In this document: positions 23,458 through 33,082 of the stretch, piece by piece
Layout of the letters: every line of letters starts with the position of its first letter
Numbering within the stretch: the first letter of the stretch is position 1
Assembly (NCBI RefSeq): GCF_921293095.1
Contig: NC_060254.1
Span: 62,001-126,000, forward strand
Length of the DNA: 64,000 nt
Reading direction: 5' to 3'
Source of the DNA: Ischnura elegans
Taxonomy: Eukaryota > Arthropoda > Insecta > Odonata > Coenagrionidae
Notes under the pieces: generated by a model
What the model was told of the DNA's origin: nothing
The model's database searches: none
What the model saw: the letters and a program-made list of their open reading frames with translations, nothing else
Translations under genes and position numbers: made by a program

Positions 23458-26400
23458 ATGGACGGTGTATTTATGTTTGTTCCTGCTGGCGAGATTCTTA
23501 ATGGATTTCTGGCGGGGGCATACGGGACGGCTGAGTTATTGTTGAGTGCATATAAGGGTCTGATTCACCGTATGACTGCTCTCGGTGAGGTTGTTGATGA
23601 CAATATTTTGTTATTATTTTTGAATGCTGTAAATAAAATATCCAGGCAGCCGAGCGCTGTTACTTACCCCCCTTCGAACGCGCAATCCATGTTTGACAGG
23701 GTAAGTAATTTTCGGGGGCCACCACCAGGCTTTCCCTTGATTAATACATCACATCATGGTATGGGTGTGTTACACACGCTGGGTACTAGTGCCTCACATG
23801 AGGGAAGGGTAGAAGTGTTCCAGGACACTCGTCTTCCTGGTTTAGGTAGGGAAAACGGGGTTGGTGTGGAGAGTAATTTCCACGAGGCAGCACAACACTC
23901 ACAATTTGATGATGCACTAATTATTGGTGCTGATGTATTGAATCCGGCGGACATTAATGTCTCAAATGAGGGAAGGGTAGAAGTGTTCCAGGACACTCGT
24001 CTTCCTGGTTTAGGTAGGGAAAATGGGAATGGTGGGGAGAAAAAACTGGTGCAAGCAGTGGTACACCAAGAAATGGAAGATGAATCACTTCCGTTTTGCT
24101 CACAGGCTCTTTGCAATGCACCACCTACTTTGTTCCCTTCAGTATCGCAACCTTTCCCCCGTGATCTTGGAGATGAAATTGAAGTCTTTTTTAATGAGGA
24201 ACGATCTCGGGGGTGTGGGATTCAAACATTTCCCCAGATGACAAATGGGAATAAAAGGGAAAATATATTGGTAAAAGCAGTAGTACACCAAAGTATGGAA
24301 AATGAATCACTACCGTTTTGCTCTCAGGCTCTTAATAATGCTCCACTTACTATGTACCCTTCAGGTTCGCAACCGTTCCCCCATGATTTTGGAGATGAGA
24401 TTGAGGCAATTTTAAAAGAAAATTGTCATTCGGAAGGTTGTGCTACTCAATCATTTTCCCAAAACAATGGCGAGACGAGGAATCATGATTCCGGTCGGAA
24501 GCAAGTGGGTTACGGAGACAATACTGGGGAAGACGTAGATCTCATTTCTTTTAATTCTGATTTACCGCCAGTATCTTCTCTCGGCACTATGGCCAAACAG
24601 GCGCCAACGGAGGAACAATTACTGGATCTGCCTTTACCGGATGGTTTGGTCGACCCTATCGTTCCTAAGGGAAATTTCACTATTTTAAGAGAGAATCGTA
24701 GTTTTCTACGTAACTTCCGTCTCTGGGGGAGGGAATTAACCATTCAGATCCACCCCCTACCGGTGGGATCCCACCCTCTCCGATGGTTTGGAAGTGTGAT
24801 GGACGACCTTCTAAAAAAATTAAAGGAAGGGATTGGAAGTGATACACGAGTAAATCTGACAATTAAAAGTGACACTACTCCAGATCGCCCGATAAATATT
24901 TCTTACCGGCGAGCAGATCAACTCGACACTGCAGTAATCCTACAGAGGATAGAAAAAGTTGTCCAATCGAATGAATCCTTTCTGATTGACGGTCCTCTGT
25001 CAGTGGCTTTCACGTACGTGAATATTCCACAAGGCGGAGCCCCTAAACGCAATCTTTTATCTTCCTTCAATGCGTTTTGTAAGAGTAAACGTTCTATTGT
25101 CGTTGTGCGGAATTCAGATAACCTCTGCTTACCGCGAGCTCTCTGCTTGGGGGTATCCCATCATACGGACTCGGAGTATGATTTCCGTCTACTCAGGAGG
25201 GGTACAAAGCGATTAGGAGAAAAGGCAGAAGAGTTATGTCTAAAAGCAAATGTCGATGTTGGGTATGGTGGATGCGGCATTAATGAATTGCAGGCATTCC
25301 AATCGGCCCTTGATGACTACCAGATAACCGTTTACGGTGATCGGTGCGGAAGAGAGGTTATATTTGAAGGCCCATCTAGCACAATAAATAATGAGAAGAG
25401 GAAAAACATAGATCTAATACATGATGAAAACCATTTTAACTTGATAACATCATTGACCGGGGCCTTCAACTGTAGCTACTACTGCAGACCGTGTAGGTAT
25501 CCCTACAATTCTCAGTTTGCGCACAGCTGTCCGAAAGAGTGCATAAAATGTCTCTCATCACCTCCCTGCGCTCCTACCCCTTATTTAAAATGCAATGTGT
25601 GCGGGAGGCTTTTCTATGGTGTAGAGTGCCTGCGGAAACATGCAGTTAGAAAAGGCCAAGGGAGGTCAACTTGCGACACAATGCGGTACTGCGAGAAATG
25701 TTGCAAGGTCTTCACTCTTCACACCAAAAAGTCGAAACACGAGTGCGGAATGATTTACTGTCACGTTTGCAAAAAAGAAAAACCGGAAGGACATGCGTGC
25801 TACATGCAAGTGCAAGCGGCCAAAAAGCTTTGCCCTAAGTTTGCTTTTGTTTTTTATGACATAGAGACGAGGCAGGACGACAGATTTGGGCAAAAGGAAG
25901 GAGTTTTTGCCCACACGCCAAATCTGCTGGTGTCACAGGTTTGCTGCGACCAATGCATCAGTAGCACCCAAATAAATCCTGACTGTCAGGGGTGTGGTGG
26001 TAGGGGGAAAGTATTTGAGGATCCTGAACCTGTTCTTCAGTTTTTGAAGTATATAAAAACTTTGGCAGATGATGGATTCAAAGACATCATATGCGTCGCA
26101 CACAATGCCAAGTCATTTGACAATCAGTTCGTTCTCAAAACTATGTTGGAAAAGACTGCATGGAAGCCAGAGTTATTGATGAACGGGTCGAAAATCGTAA
26201 GCATGTCCTACGGAGGCTTGCGATTTATCGACTCGATAAACTTTATCCCCATGTCCCTGGCCAAGTTACCAGCAGCTCTTGGTTTAGACAATGAGCTCAC
26301 TAAAGGATTTTTCCCACATCTTTTCAACACTTCTGCAAACTCATCTTATGAGGGAGCGTTACCGGATGTATGTTTTTATGGCGCAGATAGTATGTCATCC

Positions 26401-28524
26401 TCTGTGAGGGATAATTTCATACGTTGGCATAAAGAACTAAAGGACAAAGGATACGTTTTTAAGATGAGGGATGAGATCAGGTCCTACTGTAAAAAGGACG
26501 TTGAGATACTGAGGCAGGCATGCCTCAAATTCCGTGACATGTTTCTTTCTACGACCGGCGTGGATCCATTTCGTGAGGCATTGACTATCGCCAGTGCCTG
26601 CATGAAAGTATTCAGGAAAAATTTCCTCAAGCCGGACACGATTGCAATCATGCCATCAAAGGGTTATCGTTGGGCTGATGTACAATCATTTAAGGCAGTA
26701 TTGTGGATCCTGTACGAGGAAAGAAAAAGGGACATAATAATCAGTCACGCGGGGAACGGGAGGGAGAAAAAGATTCTGGGCCACAAGGTCGACGGTTTCT
26801 ACGAAGATGGAGAAAATAGAATTATTTTCGAATTCCACGGTTGTTATTACCATGGATGTCAACAGTGTTACCCTCGAAGCGAAGAAAAGGATGGTAATAG
26901 AGACCGCAAAACACTCGACAGTCGTTTTGAAAGTACTGAGAGGAAAGTCTTGCTTTTTCGCGAAAACGGCTATGAAGTCGTCGAGATGTGGGAGTGCAAA
27001 TTTCGTAGAGAGATGGAGAAGGAAAACGAAACGTACCAGGAATTGCTGAAGAGCCCGATCCTAAAGAAAGCACCGCTTAACCCCAGGGACGCCTTTTTTG
27101 GTGGACGTACGAACGCGGTGAAGCTTTACAAAAAAGTGGACGATTCAGTTGACGAGGAAATCAGATATTATGATGTGTGTTCTCTGTATCCGTACGTCAA
27201 TAAATACAAACAATACCCAGAGGGTCATCCAAAGATTTATGTCGGTGAAGAATGTCCACCAATAGAAGAAATTGAAGGCCTCATTAAATGCACGATACTT
27301 CCTCCAACTTCTCTATACCATCCTGTACTTCCAGTGCGAGTTAACAAGAAGTTAATGTTTCCTCTGTGCATGAAGTGTGCTACAGAGGAAATACAGGGAG
27401 TTTGCTCGCACAGCGAAAGAGATCGGGCCATTACAGGGACTTGGGTTTCCGCAGAGGTAAAAATGGCACTCAGTATGGGGTATAATATTCTTGAGATTCA
27501 TGAGGCTTGGCACTATTCCGTAAACTCCTACGATCCTGTGAAAAAGGATGGCGGTTTATTTACGGAGTATATAAACTGTTTCCTAAAGATGAAGCAAGAG
27601 GCAAGTGGATGGCCGTCATGGTGTGACACAGAGGAAAAGAAAACACAGTATTTAAAAACATTTAAAGAAAAGGAAAACATTGAATTAAATCGAGAAAATG
27701 TTAAGGAAAATACAGGGATGAGGTCGTTAGCAAAGCTTATGCTGAATAGTTTCTGGGGAAAGTTTGGCCAACGGGAGAACCTACCTCAGTGCTCCGTTAT
27801 GAAATCTGGTGACGAATTATACAAGTTACTGACATCCCCCAGCATTGAAGTATCATATATACTACCTGTAAGCGAGGACACTATCTATGTCAACTGGACT
27901 GAGCATGAAGACGCACTCACACCCAAGGATGCTAGAAGTGTAGTTGTTGCGTGCTACACAACGGCCCACGCCAGGCTCGAACTATATTCATACTTGAAAG
28001 TTCTGAACGAGAGAATATTGTATTTTGACACTGACTCAATTATATTTACGCAAAAGCCTGGCGAATTCTGCCCTAAATTAGGTGACTTTTTAGGGGATAT
28101 GACTGATGAGCTAGTGAAATTTGGAGCCGAAGCTTTCGTGGACGAGTTCGTTTCTGGTGGTCCGAAAAATTACGCTTTACGCGTAAAAACTAAGAACAGC
28201 GATAAAAGACAGACAATATGCAAAGCCCGAGGACTGAGCATAAACTCCTCGAATGAGAGACTGATTTCCTTTGACACATTGAAATCGATGGTGTTAGAAG
28301 AGTCATCTCCAATTGTCATACATTATAACAGTCGTATTTCACGAAAGAGACCATTTCAAGTCGTAACGCAGCCAGAACACAAGACATACCAGGTGGTTTA
28401 CACAAAAAGGAGAAGAGTGGAAAATTTCGACACTCTTCCGTATGGATTCAAACGTGAGAGGCAAACCATCGATGGGGATGATGACTTTGTAGTCAGTGTA
28501 AGGGCAAAGCGTCTTAGACAATAA
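23458..28524 (+). CDS. Polinton protein-primed DNA polymerase B
   Basis: Family B polymerase of the protein-primed type that copies the linear element. The ATG at 23,458 (MDGVFMFVPAGEI) is chosen because the longer frame upstream has no ATG; the protein is about 1,688 residues, long for this family. Residues 1-500 form a poorly conserved region with two kinds of internal tandem copy: a 168-bp unit (EGRVEVFQDTRLPGLG at 23,800 and 23,968) and a 222-bp unit (24,046 and 24,268). About 540-670 resembles an OTU-type cysteine protease (SDNLCLPRAL, later NHFNLITS). A Cys/His-rich stretch follows to about 790. Then come the 3'-5' exonuclease boxes (FYDIET near 800, NAKSFDNQF, YCKKDVEIL) and the polymerase boxes DVCSLYPY (near 1,238), KLMLNSFWGKFG (near 1,426) and YFDTDS (near 1,521). 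Open throughout. Confidence 0.95.
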   Translation: MDGVFMFVPAGEILNGFLAGAYGTAELLLSAYKGLIHRMTALGEVVDDNILLLFLNAVNKISRQPSAVTYPPSNAQSMFDRVSNFRGPPPGFPLINTSHHGMGVLHTLGTSASHEGRVEVFQDTRLPGLGRENGVGVESNFHEAAQHSQFDDALIIGADVLNPADINVSNEGRVEVFQDTRLPGLGRENGNGGEKKLVQAVVHQEMEDESLPFCSQALCNAPPTLFPSVSQPFPRDLGDEIEVFFNEERSRGCGIQTFPQMTNGNKRENILVKAVVHQSMENESLPFCSQALNNAPLTMYPSGSQPFPHDFGDEIEAILKENCHSEGCATQSFSQNNGETRNHDSGRKQVGYGDNTGEDVDLISFNSDLPPVSSLGTMAKQAPTEEQLLDLPLPDGLVDPIVPKGNFTILRENRSFLRNFRLWGRELTIQIHPLPVGSHPLRWFGSVMDDLLKKLKEGIGSDTRVNLTIKSDTTPDRPINISYRRADQLDTAVILQRIEKVVQSNESFLIDGPLSVAFTYVNIPQGGAPKRNLLSSFNAFCKSKRSIVVVRNSDNLCLPRALCLGVSHHTDSEYDFRLLRRGTKRLGEKAEELCLKANVDVGYGGCGINELQAFQSALDDYQITVYGDRCGREVIFEGPSSTINNEKRKNIDLIHDENHFNLITSLTGAFNCSYYCRPCRYPYNSQFAHSCPKECIKCLSSPPCAPTPYLKCNVCGRLFYGVECLRKHAVRKGQGRSTCDTMRYCEKCCKVFTLHTKKSKHECGMIYCHVCKKEKPEGHACYMQVQAAKKLCPKFAFVFYDIETRQDDRFGQKEGVFAHTPNLLVSQVCCDQCISSTQINPDCQGCGGRGKVFEDPEPVLQFLKYIKTLADDGFKDIICVAHNAKSFDNQFVLKTMLEKTAWKPELLMNGSKIVSMSYGGLRFIDSINFIPMSLAKLPAALGLDNELTKGFFPHLFNTSANSSYEGALPDVCFYGADSMSSSVRDNFIRWHKELKDKGYVFKMRDEIRSYCKKDVEILRQACLKFRDMFLSTTGVDPFREALTIASACMKVFRKNFLKPDTIAIMPSKGYRWADVQSFKAVLWILYEERKRDIIISHAGNGREKKILGHKVDGFYEDGENRIIFEFHGCYYHGCQQCYPRSEEKDGNRDRKTLDSRFESTERKVLLFRENGYEVVEMWECKFRREMEKENETYQELLKSPILKKAPLNPRDAFFGGRTNAVKLYKKVDDSVDEEIRYYDVCSLYPYVNKYKQYPEGHPKIYVGEECPPIEEIEGLIKCTILPPTSLYHPVLPVRVNKKLMFPLCMKCATEEIQGVCSHSERDRAITGTWVSAEVKMALSMGYNILEIHEAWHYSVNSYDPVKKDGGLFTEYINCFLKMKQEASGWPSWCDTEEKKTQYLKTFKEKENIELNRENVKENTGMRSLAKLMLNSFWGKFGQRENLPQCSVMKSGDELYKLLTSPSIEVSYILPVSEDTIYVNWTEHEDALTPKDARSVVVACYTTAHARLELYSYLKVLNERILYFDTDSIIFTQKPGEFCPKLGDFLGDMTDELVKFGAEAFVDEFVSGGPKNYALRVKTKNSDKRQTICKARGLSINSSNERLISFDTLKSMVLEESSPIVIHYNSRISRKRPFQVVTQPEHKTYQVVYTKRRRVENFDTLPYGFKRERQTIDGDDDFVVSVRAKRLRQ

Positions 28525-29017
28525 TCAAACCAACTGGCCTAAAAATAGACAGTACCTATGTATGGGTGAAGAAACCATTATAAATTTAATGGAGTATTTA
28601 TAGGTATATGTGTATACTATATCGTCTATATTATTTATTTATTTATATTGATATTTATTAAATTATACAGATATTTATTTATATAGATATTTATTTATGT
28701 TTTTATTGTTATCTATATATATATTTATTTATTTATTATTGTATATTTATTTATTTATTTATTCATACTACCTCTTCCTCTAGTGGGCTACCACCTTGTC
28801 GTGGTGGAAGAGCTTAGGAATTCCTTAGTTCAAACAATGACGCAAGTATATTCCACAGAGAAAACAAAAGAAACATCGTGGAAGGGAATTCAACCAAGAG
28901 TAGCCCTTTGCTTCAATCGTAATAACCGCACTGGTGATATTCCCCCATGAAGTACTCTCACCTGATTCATGCTATAATTTAAAAAGCTGAGTGCTTTCGG
29001 GTTTTAGTCATTCTAGA
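28525..29017. other. Polinton intergenic region, low complexity
   Basis: A run of TTTA-type repeats fills about 28,620-28,770. A small hairpin (ACCAC-cttgtc-GTGGT) lies near 28,790-28,806. TATAATTTAAAA at 28,973-28,984, some 45 bases before the ATPase start, could serve as a core promoter. Confidence 0.45.
28973..28984 (+). promoter_or_regulatory. TATA-like box before the ATPase gene
   Basis: TATAATTTAAAA is placed about 34-45 bases ahead of the ATG at 29,018. Identified from sequence and position only. Confidence 0.35.
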
Positions 29018-29650
29018 ATGGATTTCCGACTAAAACATCCGTTTGGTGCAATTGTGGCTGGACCCAGCGCCTGCGGTAAAACAACTTTTACGAGTCGCCT
29101 CATAAAATTTAAGAATCAAATGTTTGACGTATCTTTTGACGAGATAATATGGTGCTTTTCGGAATGGCAGCAGTATTATAATCATTTAAGACCGTTGGGG
29201 GTATCATTCAATGAAGGTTTACCAGACTTAAAGACTATACCCCAAAAATCCACACCATCCTTGTTAATTCTTGACGATCTTATGATGGAAAGTAGCGGAA
29301 GCGTTGTAGTTGATTTATTTTCTAGAGCAAGTCATCATAGAAATATTAGTGTGATTCATTTGACGCAAAATTTATTTCACCAGGGTAAGGGAACTCGTGA
29401 CATATCATTAAACACTCATTACTTAGTGTACTTTAAAAACCCTAGAGATAGGACACAGATTTTGACTTTGGCTCGACAGATACATCCTAAAAACCCAAAA
29501 TTCCTACAGGAGGCTTATGACGATGCAACGGAGAGGCCGCATGGTTATTTGTTTATAGATCTAAAACAGGCAACTCCTGACACCTTTCGGTATCGGACCG
29601 AAATATTTCCTGATGATAATTTTCAATATTTTTATCAACCAAAAAAGTAA
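29018..29650 (+). CDS. Polinton genome-packaging ATPase (FtsK/HerA type)
   Basis: A 210-residue P-loop ATPase, thought to drive DNA into the capsid in Polinton-like viruses. It starts at ATG 29,018 (MDFRLKHPFGAIVAG). Walker A is GPSACGKTT near residue 17-25 and Walker B is LLILDDLM near residue 88-95, followed by SRASHHRNISVIHLTQNLFH, typical of the A32-like/FtsK-HerA packaging class. Its length fits the family. It opens the morphogenesis cluster, 67 bases before the next gene. Open throughout. Confidence 0.9.
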   Translation: MDFRLKHPFGAIVAGPSACGKTTFTSRLIKFKNQMFDVSFDEIIWCFSEWQQYYNHLRPLGVSFNEGLPDLKTIPQKSTPSLLILDDLMMESSGSVVVDLFSRASHHRNISVIHLTQNLFHQGKGTRDISLNTHYLVYFKNPRDRTQILTLARQIHPKNPKFLQEAYDDATERPHGYLFIDLKQATPDTFRYRTEIFPDDNFQYFYQPKK

Positions 29651-29717
29651 CCAATAAAAAGGAAACGAGAGAGCGAAGATAAATATCGTAACTCTCGATG
29701 GAATTCGTTCAGTCGAC

Positions 29718-30041
29718 ATGACGCGGACGGTGTCTAAACACGCCGATGTTCTACGTTTTCTCACACGTAGCAAACCTGCATTTCGTAAGGCAATTCTTAA
29801 GGTCGCAGACCCTAGTCTCGTACGAATAATTTGTGAAATTGCGGATAATACTTTGAAAGGTTGCATTGATCTGACCCCTGCTCAAAGAAAACGCTTGGCT
29901 CGTCACCGATTGGTCTTACGTAGACTCTCTGCGAAGAAGGGTTGTTGGAAGCAGAAGAAAAGGTTAATTTTACAGTCGGGGGGCTTCATCTTACCCCTGC
30001 TTTTACCTCTACTCAGTGGTGTGCTCTCTAAATTTTTGTAA
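29718..30041 (+). CDS. small basic protein with hydrophobic C terminus, recurrent in Polintons
   Basis: 107 residues. The middle is rich in Lys/Arg (LTPAQRKRLARHRLVLRRLS) and the end is hydrophobic (GGFILPLLLPLLSGVLSKFL). Similar short proteins are common next to the ATPase in arthropod Polintons. The function is not established; a virion core or membrane-active role is a guess from composition. It ends two bases before the next ATG. Open throughout. Confidence 0.7.
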   Translation: MTRTVSKHADVLRFLTRSKPAFRKAILKVADPSLVRIICEIADNTLKGCIDLTPAQRKRLARHRLVLRRLSAKKGCWKQKKRLILQSGGFILPLLLPLLSGVLSKFL

Positions 30042-30043
30042 TT

Positions 30044-30769
30044 ATGGAACATGCAAAGAAAATGATTCTACTTCCACAAGAAACTATCCAGCGAATGACC
30101 AACTCGTCTGTTCCGATGACTAGTTCAAGTCACGCGCTTTCGAGTTTAGACCAGGAAATGGAAAAAATCCTACGTACGCCAGGTAAATCTGATGGCGAAA
30201 AGTGGGCGTTGTATAGACAATGCTTGCACCGTTTTTTACATTATTCAGGGGAAGAAAGGAAGCCAGTCGTCATTCCTATTGCACCGGATGAAGATAAGAG
30301 AGAATCTAGGGTCGATACCGTGGAAACGACGGGTGTGGAAGAAAAAATCCCCTTACACACAGAGATACTGTCTTCATTGCCACAAAAATACCGAAAGAGG
30401 GCCGAGTTACTTATCGCTCGCTTAATTTCATCCGGTAAGGTAAACTGGAGCTCTGATGGAACTGTGAATATAAAGGGCGGTGTTATTCCAGGTTCAAACA
30501 TCACGGATCTCATTGGTGATGTTATGCGATCACGAAAAAATGTCAACCCTAGAGGTGTAGATTCTTTTATGGCCATACTCACGGAAATAAACGTCCCAAA
30601 AGAATTTATTGGAAATCAAAAACGTCTTGAACTCATTCATCGCTACACCTCGCGAGAGCGTGTTGAGTCCGAAGAAGTAAAGAAAGCTGTGCGCAGAACT
30701 AGGTCTGTTCCAGGGCCCGAGAGAGTGAAGATCGCTACACGCTGGACACCGTATCGTTTCACGAAATGA
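30044..30769 (+). CDS. Polinton conserved protein, 241 residues, function unknown
   Basis: It starts two bases after the previous stop, and its own stop overlaps the next start (ATGA). Residues 1-90 are polar and probably flexible. Residues 105-200 carry the block LPQKYRKRAELLIARLISSG, VNIKGGVIPGSNITDLIGDV and INVPKEFIGNQKRLE, which I recognise from uncharacterised proteins of other arthropod Polintons. The C-terminal 30 residues are basic. No catalytic motif seen. Its place among capsid genes suggests a structural or assembly role (inference). Confidence 0.65.
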   Translation: MEHAKKMILLPQETIQRMTNSSVPMTSSSHALSSLDQEMEKILRTPGKSDGEKWALYRQCLHRFLHYSGEERKPVVIPIAPDEDKRESRVDTVETTGVEEKIPLHTEILSSLPQKYRKRAELLIARLISSGKVNWSSDGTVNIKGGVIPGSNITDLIGDVMRSRKNVNPRGVDSFMAILTEINVPKEFIGNQKRLELIHRYTSRERVESEEVKKAVRRTRSVPGPERVKIATRWTPYRFTK

Positions 30770-31845
30770 AACGAAGTGTAAATAATTTACTTTCAAGAGT
30801 GTATTACGATCCGTCACATCCCGCTTCCTTTTCCGGAGTTGACAGATTGTGGAAAGAAGTGTCATCAATTGTTTCTAAACAAGATGTCAGAAGATGGCTC
30901 CAATCTCAAGATTCGTATACTCTTCACAAGCCATTGCGTAGGAAATTCCGTAGAAATACTTATGTAGTTGACAATGTGGATGACCTATGGCAGGCGGACT
31001 TGAACGATGTCAAGCACATGAAGAAAGAAAATGATGGGTTCAACTATATACTAACATGTATTGACGTATTCAGCAAATTTGCCTGGGTGGTACCTCTACG
31101 CACTAAAACAGGGACAGCGGTAACAGATGCATTTTCGAAAATTTTTAAGGCGTCCAAGAGGAAGCCTATCAAGCTAATGACGGACAAGGGTACTGAATTT
31201 CTCAATAAAACTTTTCAGGAATACCTAAAAAGCAAATCTATTGCTTTCTATCATTCTAATAACCCGGACACAAAAGCGGCCGTAGTGGAGCGTTTTAACA
31301 GAACACTAAAATCTAAGATTTGGCGATATTTTACTAAAAACTCTACGAAAAGGTACATCGACGTTCTCCAAGATATCGTGAGCTCGTATAATTCTACAGT
31401 TCACAGTACCACCAAATTACCACCGTCATCTGTTAATGAGACCAACGTTCTTCAGGTTTGGAGAAACTCTTACAAAGATATTTCCAATGCAAGTAAAGGT
31501 CCAAAGCTGGAAATTGGAGATCACGTGAGAATAAGCAGAGAGAATGTTACTTTCCGCAAAGGGTACAAGTCAAACTGGAGCGAGGAAATATTTGTTATTA
31601 TGAAAGTAATTCGCCGAAACCCCCCGGTATACATAATTAAAGATCTCCAGGATGAAGTTATTGAGGGTACATTTTACGAGCAAGAATTACAAAAGATAAC
31701 TATGTCAGACTCAAAAAGATTCAAAATCGATAAAATACTGCAATCAAGGGGTAAGGGTTCCAGTAGAGCGGTATTTGTCAAGTGGAAAGGTTACCCAGCA
31801 AAATTTAATTCTTGGATACCCGCAGCATCAATCAAGAAGTGGTAA
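30766..31845 (+). CDS. Polinton integrase (retroviral-type DDE core plus chromodomain)
   Basis: 359 residues, catalysing insertion of the element into host DNA. The N-terminal part (about 1-70) lacks a clear zinc knuckle. The rve-type core covers about 70-230, with acidic sites in DLWQADLNDV, MTDKGTEF and AAVVERFNRTL (the D, D and E positions). An SH3-like region follows (LEIGDHVRISRENVTFRKGY). The last 45 residues form a chromodomain (FKIDKILQSRG, FVKWKGYP, NSWIP), which in this class is thought to steer insertion to certain chromatin. Its start overlaps the preceding stop by four bases, and its stop overlaps the next ATG by one base. Open throughout. Confidence 0.95.
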   Translation: MKRSVNNLLSRVYYDPSHPASFSGVDRLWKEVSSIVSKQDVRRWLQSQDSYTLHKPLRRKFRRNTYVVDNVDDLWQADLNDVKHMKKENDGFNYILTCIDVFSKFAWVVPLRTKTGTAVTDAFSKIFKASKRKPIKLMTDKGTEFLNKTFQEYLKSKSIAFYHSNNPDTKAAVVERFNRTLKSKIWRYFTKNSTKRYIDVLQDIVSSYNSTVHSTTKLPPSSVNETNVLQVWRNSYKDISNASKGPKLEIGDHVRISRENVTFRKGYKSNWSEEIFVIMKVIRRNPPVYIIKDLQDEVIEGTFYEQELQKITMSDSKRFKIDKILQSRGKGSSRAVFVKWKGYPAKFNSWIPAASIKKW

Positions 31846-32612
31846 TGGAGGATGAGTTTTACCTTACACTTCCTAGTAATAGTTCAATGTCTAGCCATGC
31901 TAATAACACAACCGCTAAATTTACAACCCTTCTACCAAAAAATATAACACTTGTTGGCAATTGGGAAGTGGCTCTGGTTGAAATTCATTTCCCCATGACG
32001 TTATGCAACGTGTATGGCAAACAATGTGAATACTCAGTTTATCACGCTGGAAGCACAAATGCGCACTACAGAAATATACCTCGAAATCATTACGCTTCCG
32101 TTGGTGATCTTGTCAAAACTATTAACGAAGATTTGGGTAAAATTTCTCACCCAGATAAGGTACAATTATTTTATACAGAGTCTGGCGTGGTTACTGCGAA
32201 AGCGAAGGATACTGTTGTTGTTACCATGGCAGATACACTAGCACTACAGCTAGGGTTCGAACCCGGGGGAGATATTGTGTCGCAAGGAATGTCGAGACAA
32301 AAGGCGGACGTAGGTTTTGGTTATCCCCCACAGATTTACGTTTATTGTGACATCGTCGAACCACAAGTAATAGGTGACGTTGTAGCTCCACTCCTGAGGA
32401 TTGTAAGTACATTAGCCAGTAAAAAACGATTCGGTGTCGATATCAGTCATGTTTTTACAAGACCGTTTTACTTACCCGTTTTGAAAAGAGAATTTGAAAC
32501 CGTAGAGATAGATTTAAGAACGCACACGGGTCTTCCGGCACCATTTCTCAACGGAACATCGGTTGTGGTACTACATTTTAGAAAACAGGTAAACAATGGT
32601 AAAGACAATTAA
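31845..32612 (+). CDS. Polinton minor capsid protein (penton-like, single jelly roll)
   Basis: 255 residues from ATG 31,845 (MEDEFYLTLPSNSSM), in the TAATG overlap with the integrase stop. The N terminus, with NNTTAKFTTLLPKNITLVGN and WEVALVEIHFP, is the typical opening of the penton-like protein of arthropod Polintons, predicted to be a single jelly-roll vertex protein. The last 17 bases overlap the next gene. Its place directly before the pVI-like and major capsid genes agrees. The family assignment is from remembered family sequence; structure prediction would confirm it. Confidence 0.8.
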   Translation: MEDEFYLTLPSNSSMSSHANNTTAKFTTLLPKNITLVGNWEVALVEIHFPMTLCNVYGKQCEYSVYHAGSTNAHYRNIPRNHYASVGDLVKTINEDLGKISHPDKVQLFYTESGVVTAKAKDTVVVTMADTLALQLGFEPGGDIVSQGMSRQKADVGFGYPPQIYVYCDIVEPQVIGDVVAPLLRIVSTLASKKRFGVDISHVFTRPFYLPVLKREFETVEIDLRTHTGLPAPFLNGTSVVVLHFRKQVNNGKDN

Positions 32613-33081
32613 CTATTCCGATCCATACACGCGTTACTACCTAAGCCAGGTAGGTAACGGGGTAGGAACGGTGTATCGTGGGGCTAGTTACCAGAAAGGT
32701 CACGGGATAGGCAGTTTTCTAGGTGGTCTATTCCGCACGGTACTGCCTTTTCTCAAGAGCGGTGCTCGTGCTATTGGTAAGGAAGCCATACGGACAGGTG
32801 TAAACGTATTAGGTGACATAACTTCCGACGGGCAACAGCCGGTAAAGAAGGTTATACGCAAACGCGTTTTGGAAGCGGGGGAGAATCTATTAAATAAAGC
32901 CGGTAACAAAATCCGAAAAATGACGGGGGCTGGATATTCATCAAAGACACGAAAGCTAAAACGTCAGTTGCAGACTGTCAGGCCTAGAAGAAAGATCGGC
33001 ACCAGTAAGAAGTCGCGTGTGGTATCGAAAAGTAAAAAGAAATATAGGCAAGGAACCGGTATCAAGGACATATTTTCTTAA
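32596..33081 (+). CDS. Polinton basic virion protein (adenovirus pVI/pX-like type)
   Basis: 161 residues. An amphipathic/hydrophobic segment near 37-60 (GIGSFLGGLFRTVLPFLKSG) is followed by ARAIGKEAIRTGVNVLGD and a very basic C-terminal half rich in Lys/Arg/Ser. This layout recurs in Polintons and related adintoviruses, where it is compared with adenovirus pVI or core peptide X; that comparison is by analogy. It lies between the penton-like and major capsid genes, starting inside the former and ending one base before the latter's ATG. Confidence 0.7.
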   Translation: MVKTINYSDPYTRYYLSQVGNGVGTVYRGASYQKGHGIGSFLGGLFRTVLPFLKSGARAIGKEAIRTGVNVLGDITSDGQQPVKKVIRKRVLEAGENLLNKAGNKIRKMTGAGYSSKTRKLKRQLQTVRPRRKIGTSKKSRVVSKSKKKYRQGTGIKDIFS

Positions 33082-33082
33082 A

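Noticed and set aside
28790-28806. ACCAC-cttgtc-GTGGT hairpin as a terminator or regulatory RNA
   Set aside because: Stem of only five base pairs with no supporting context.
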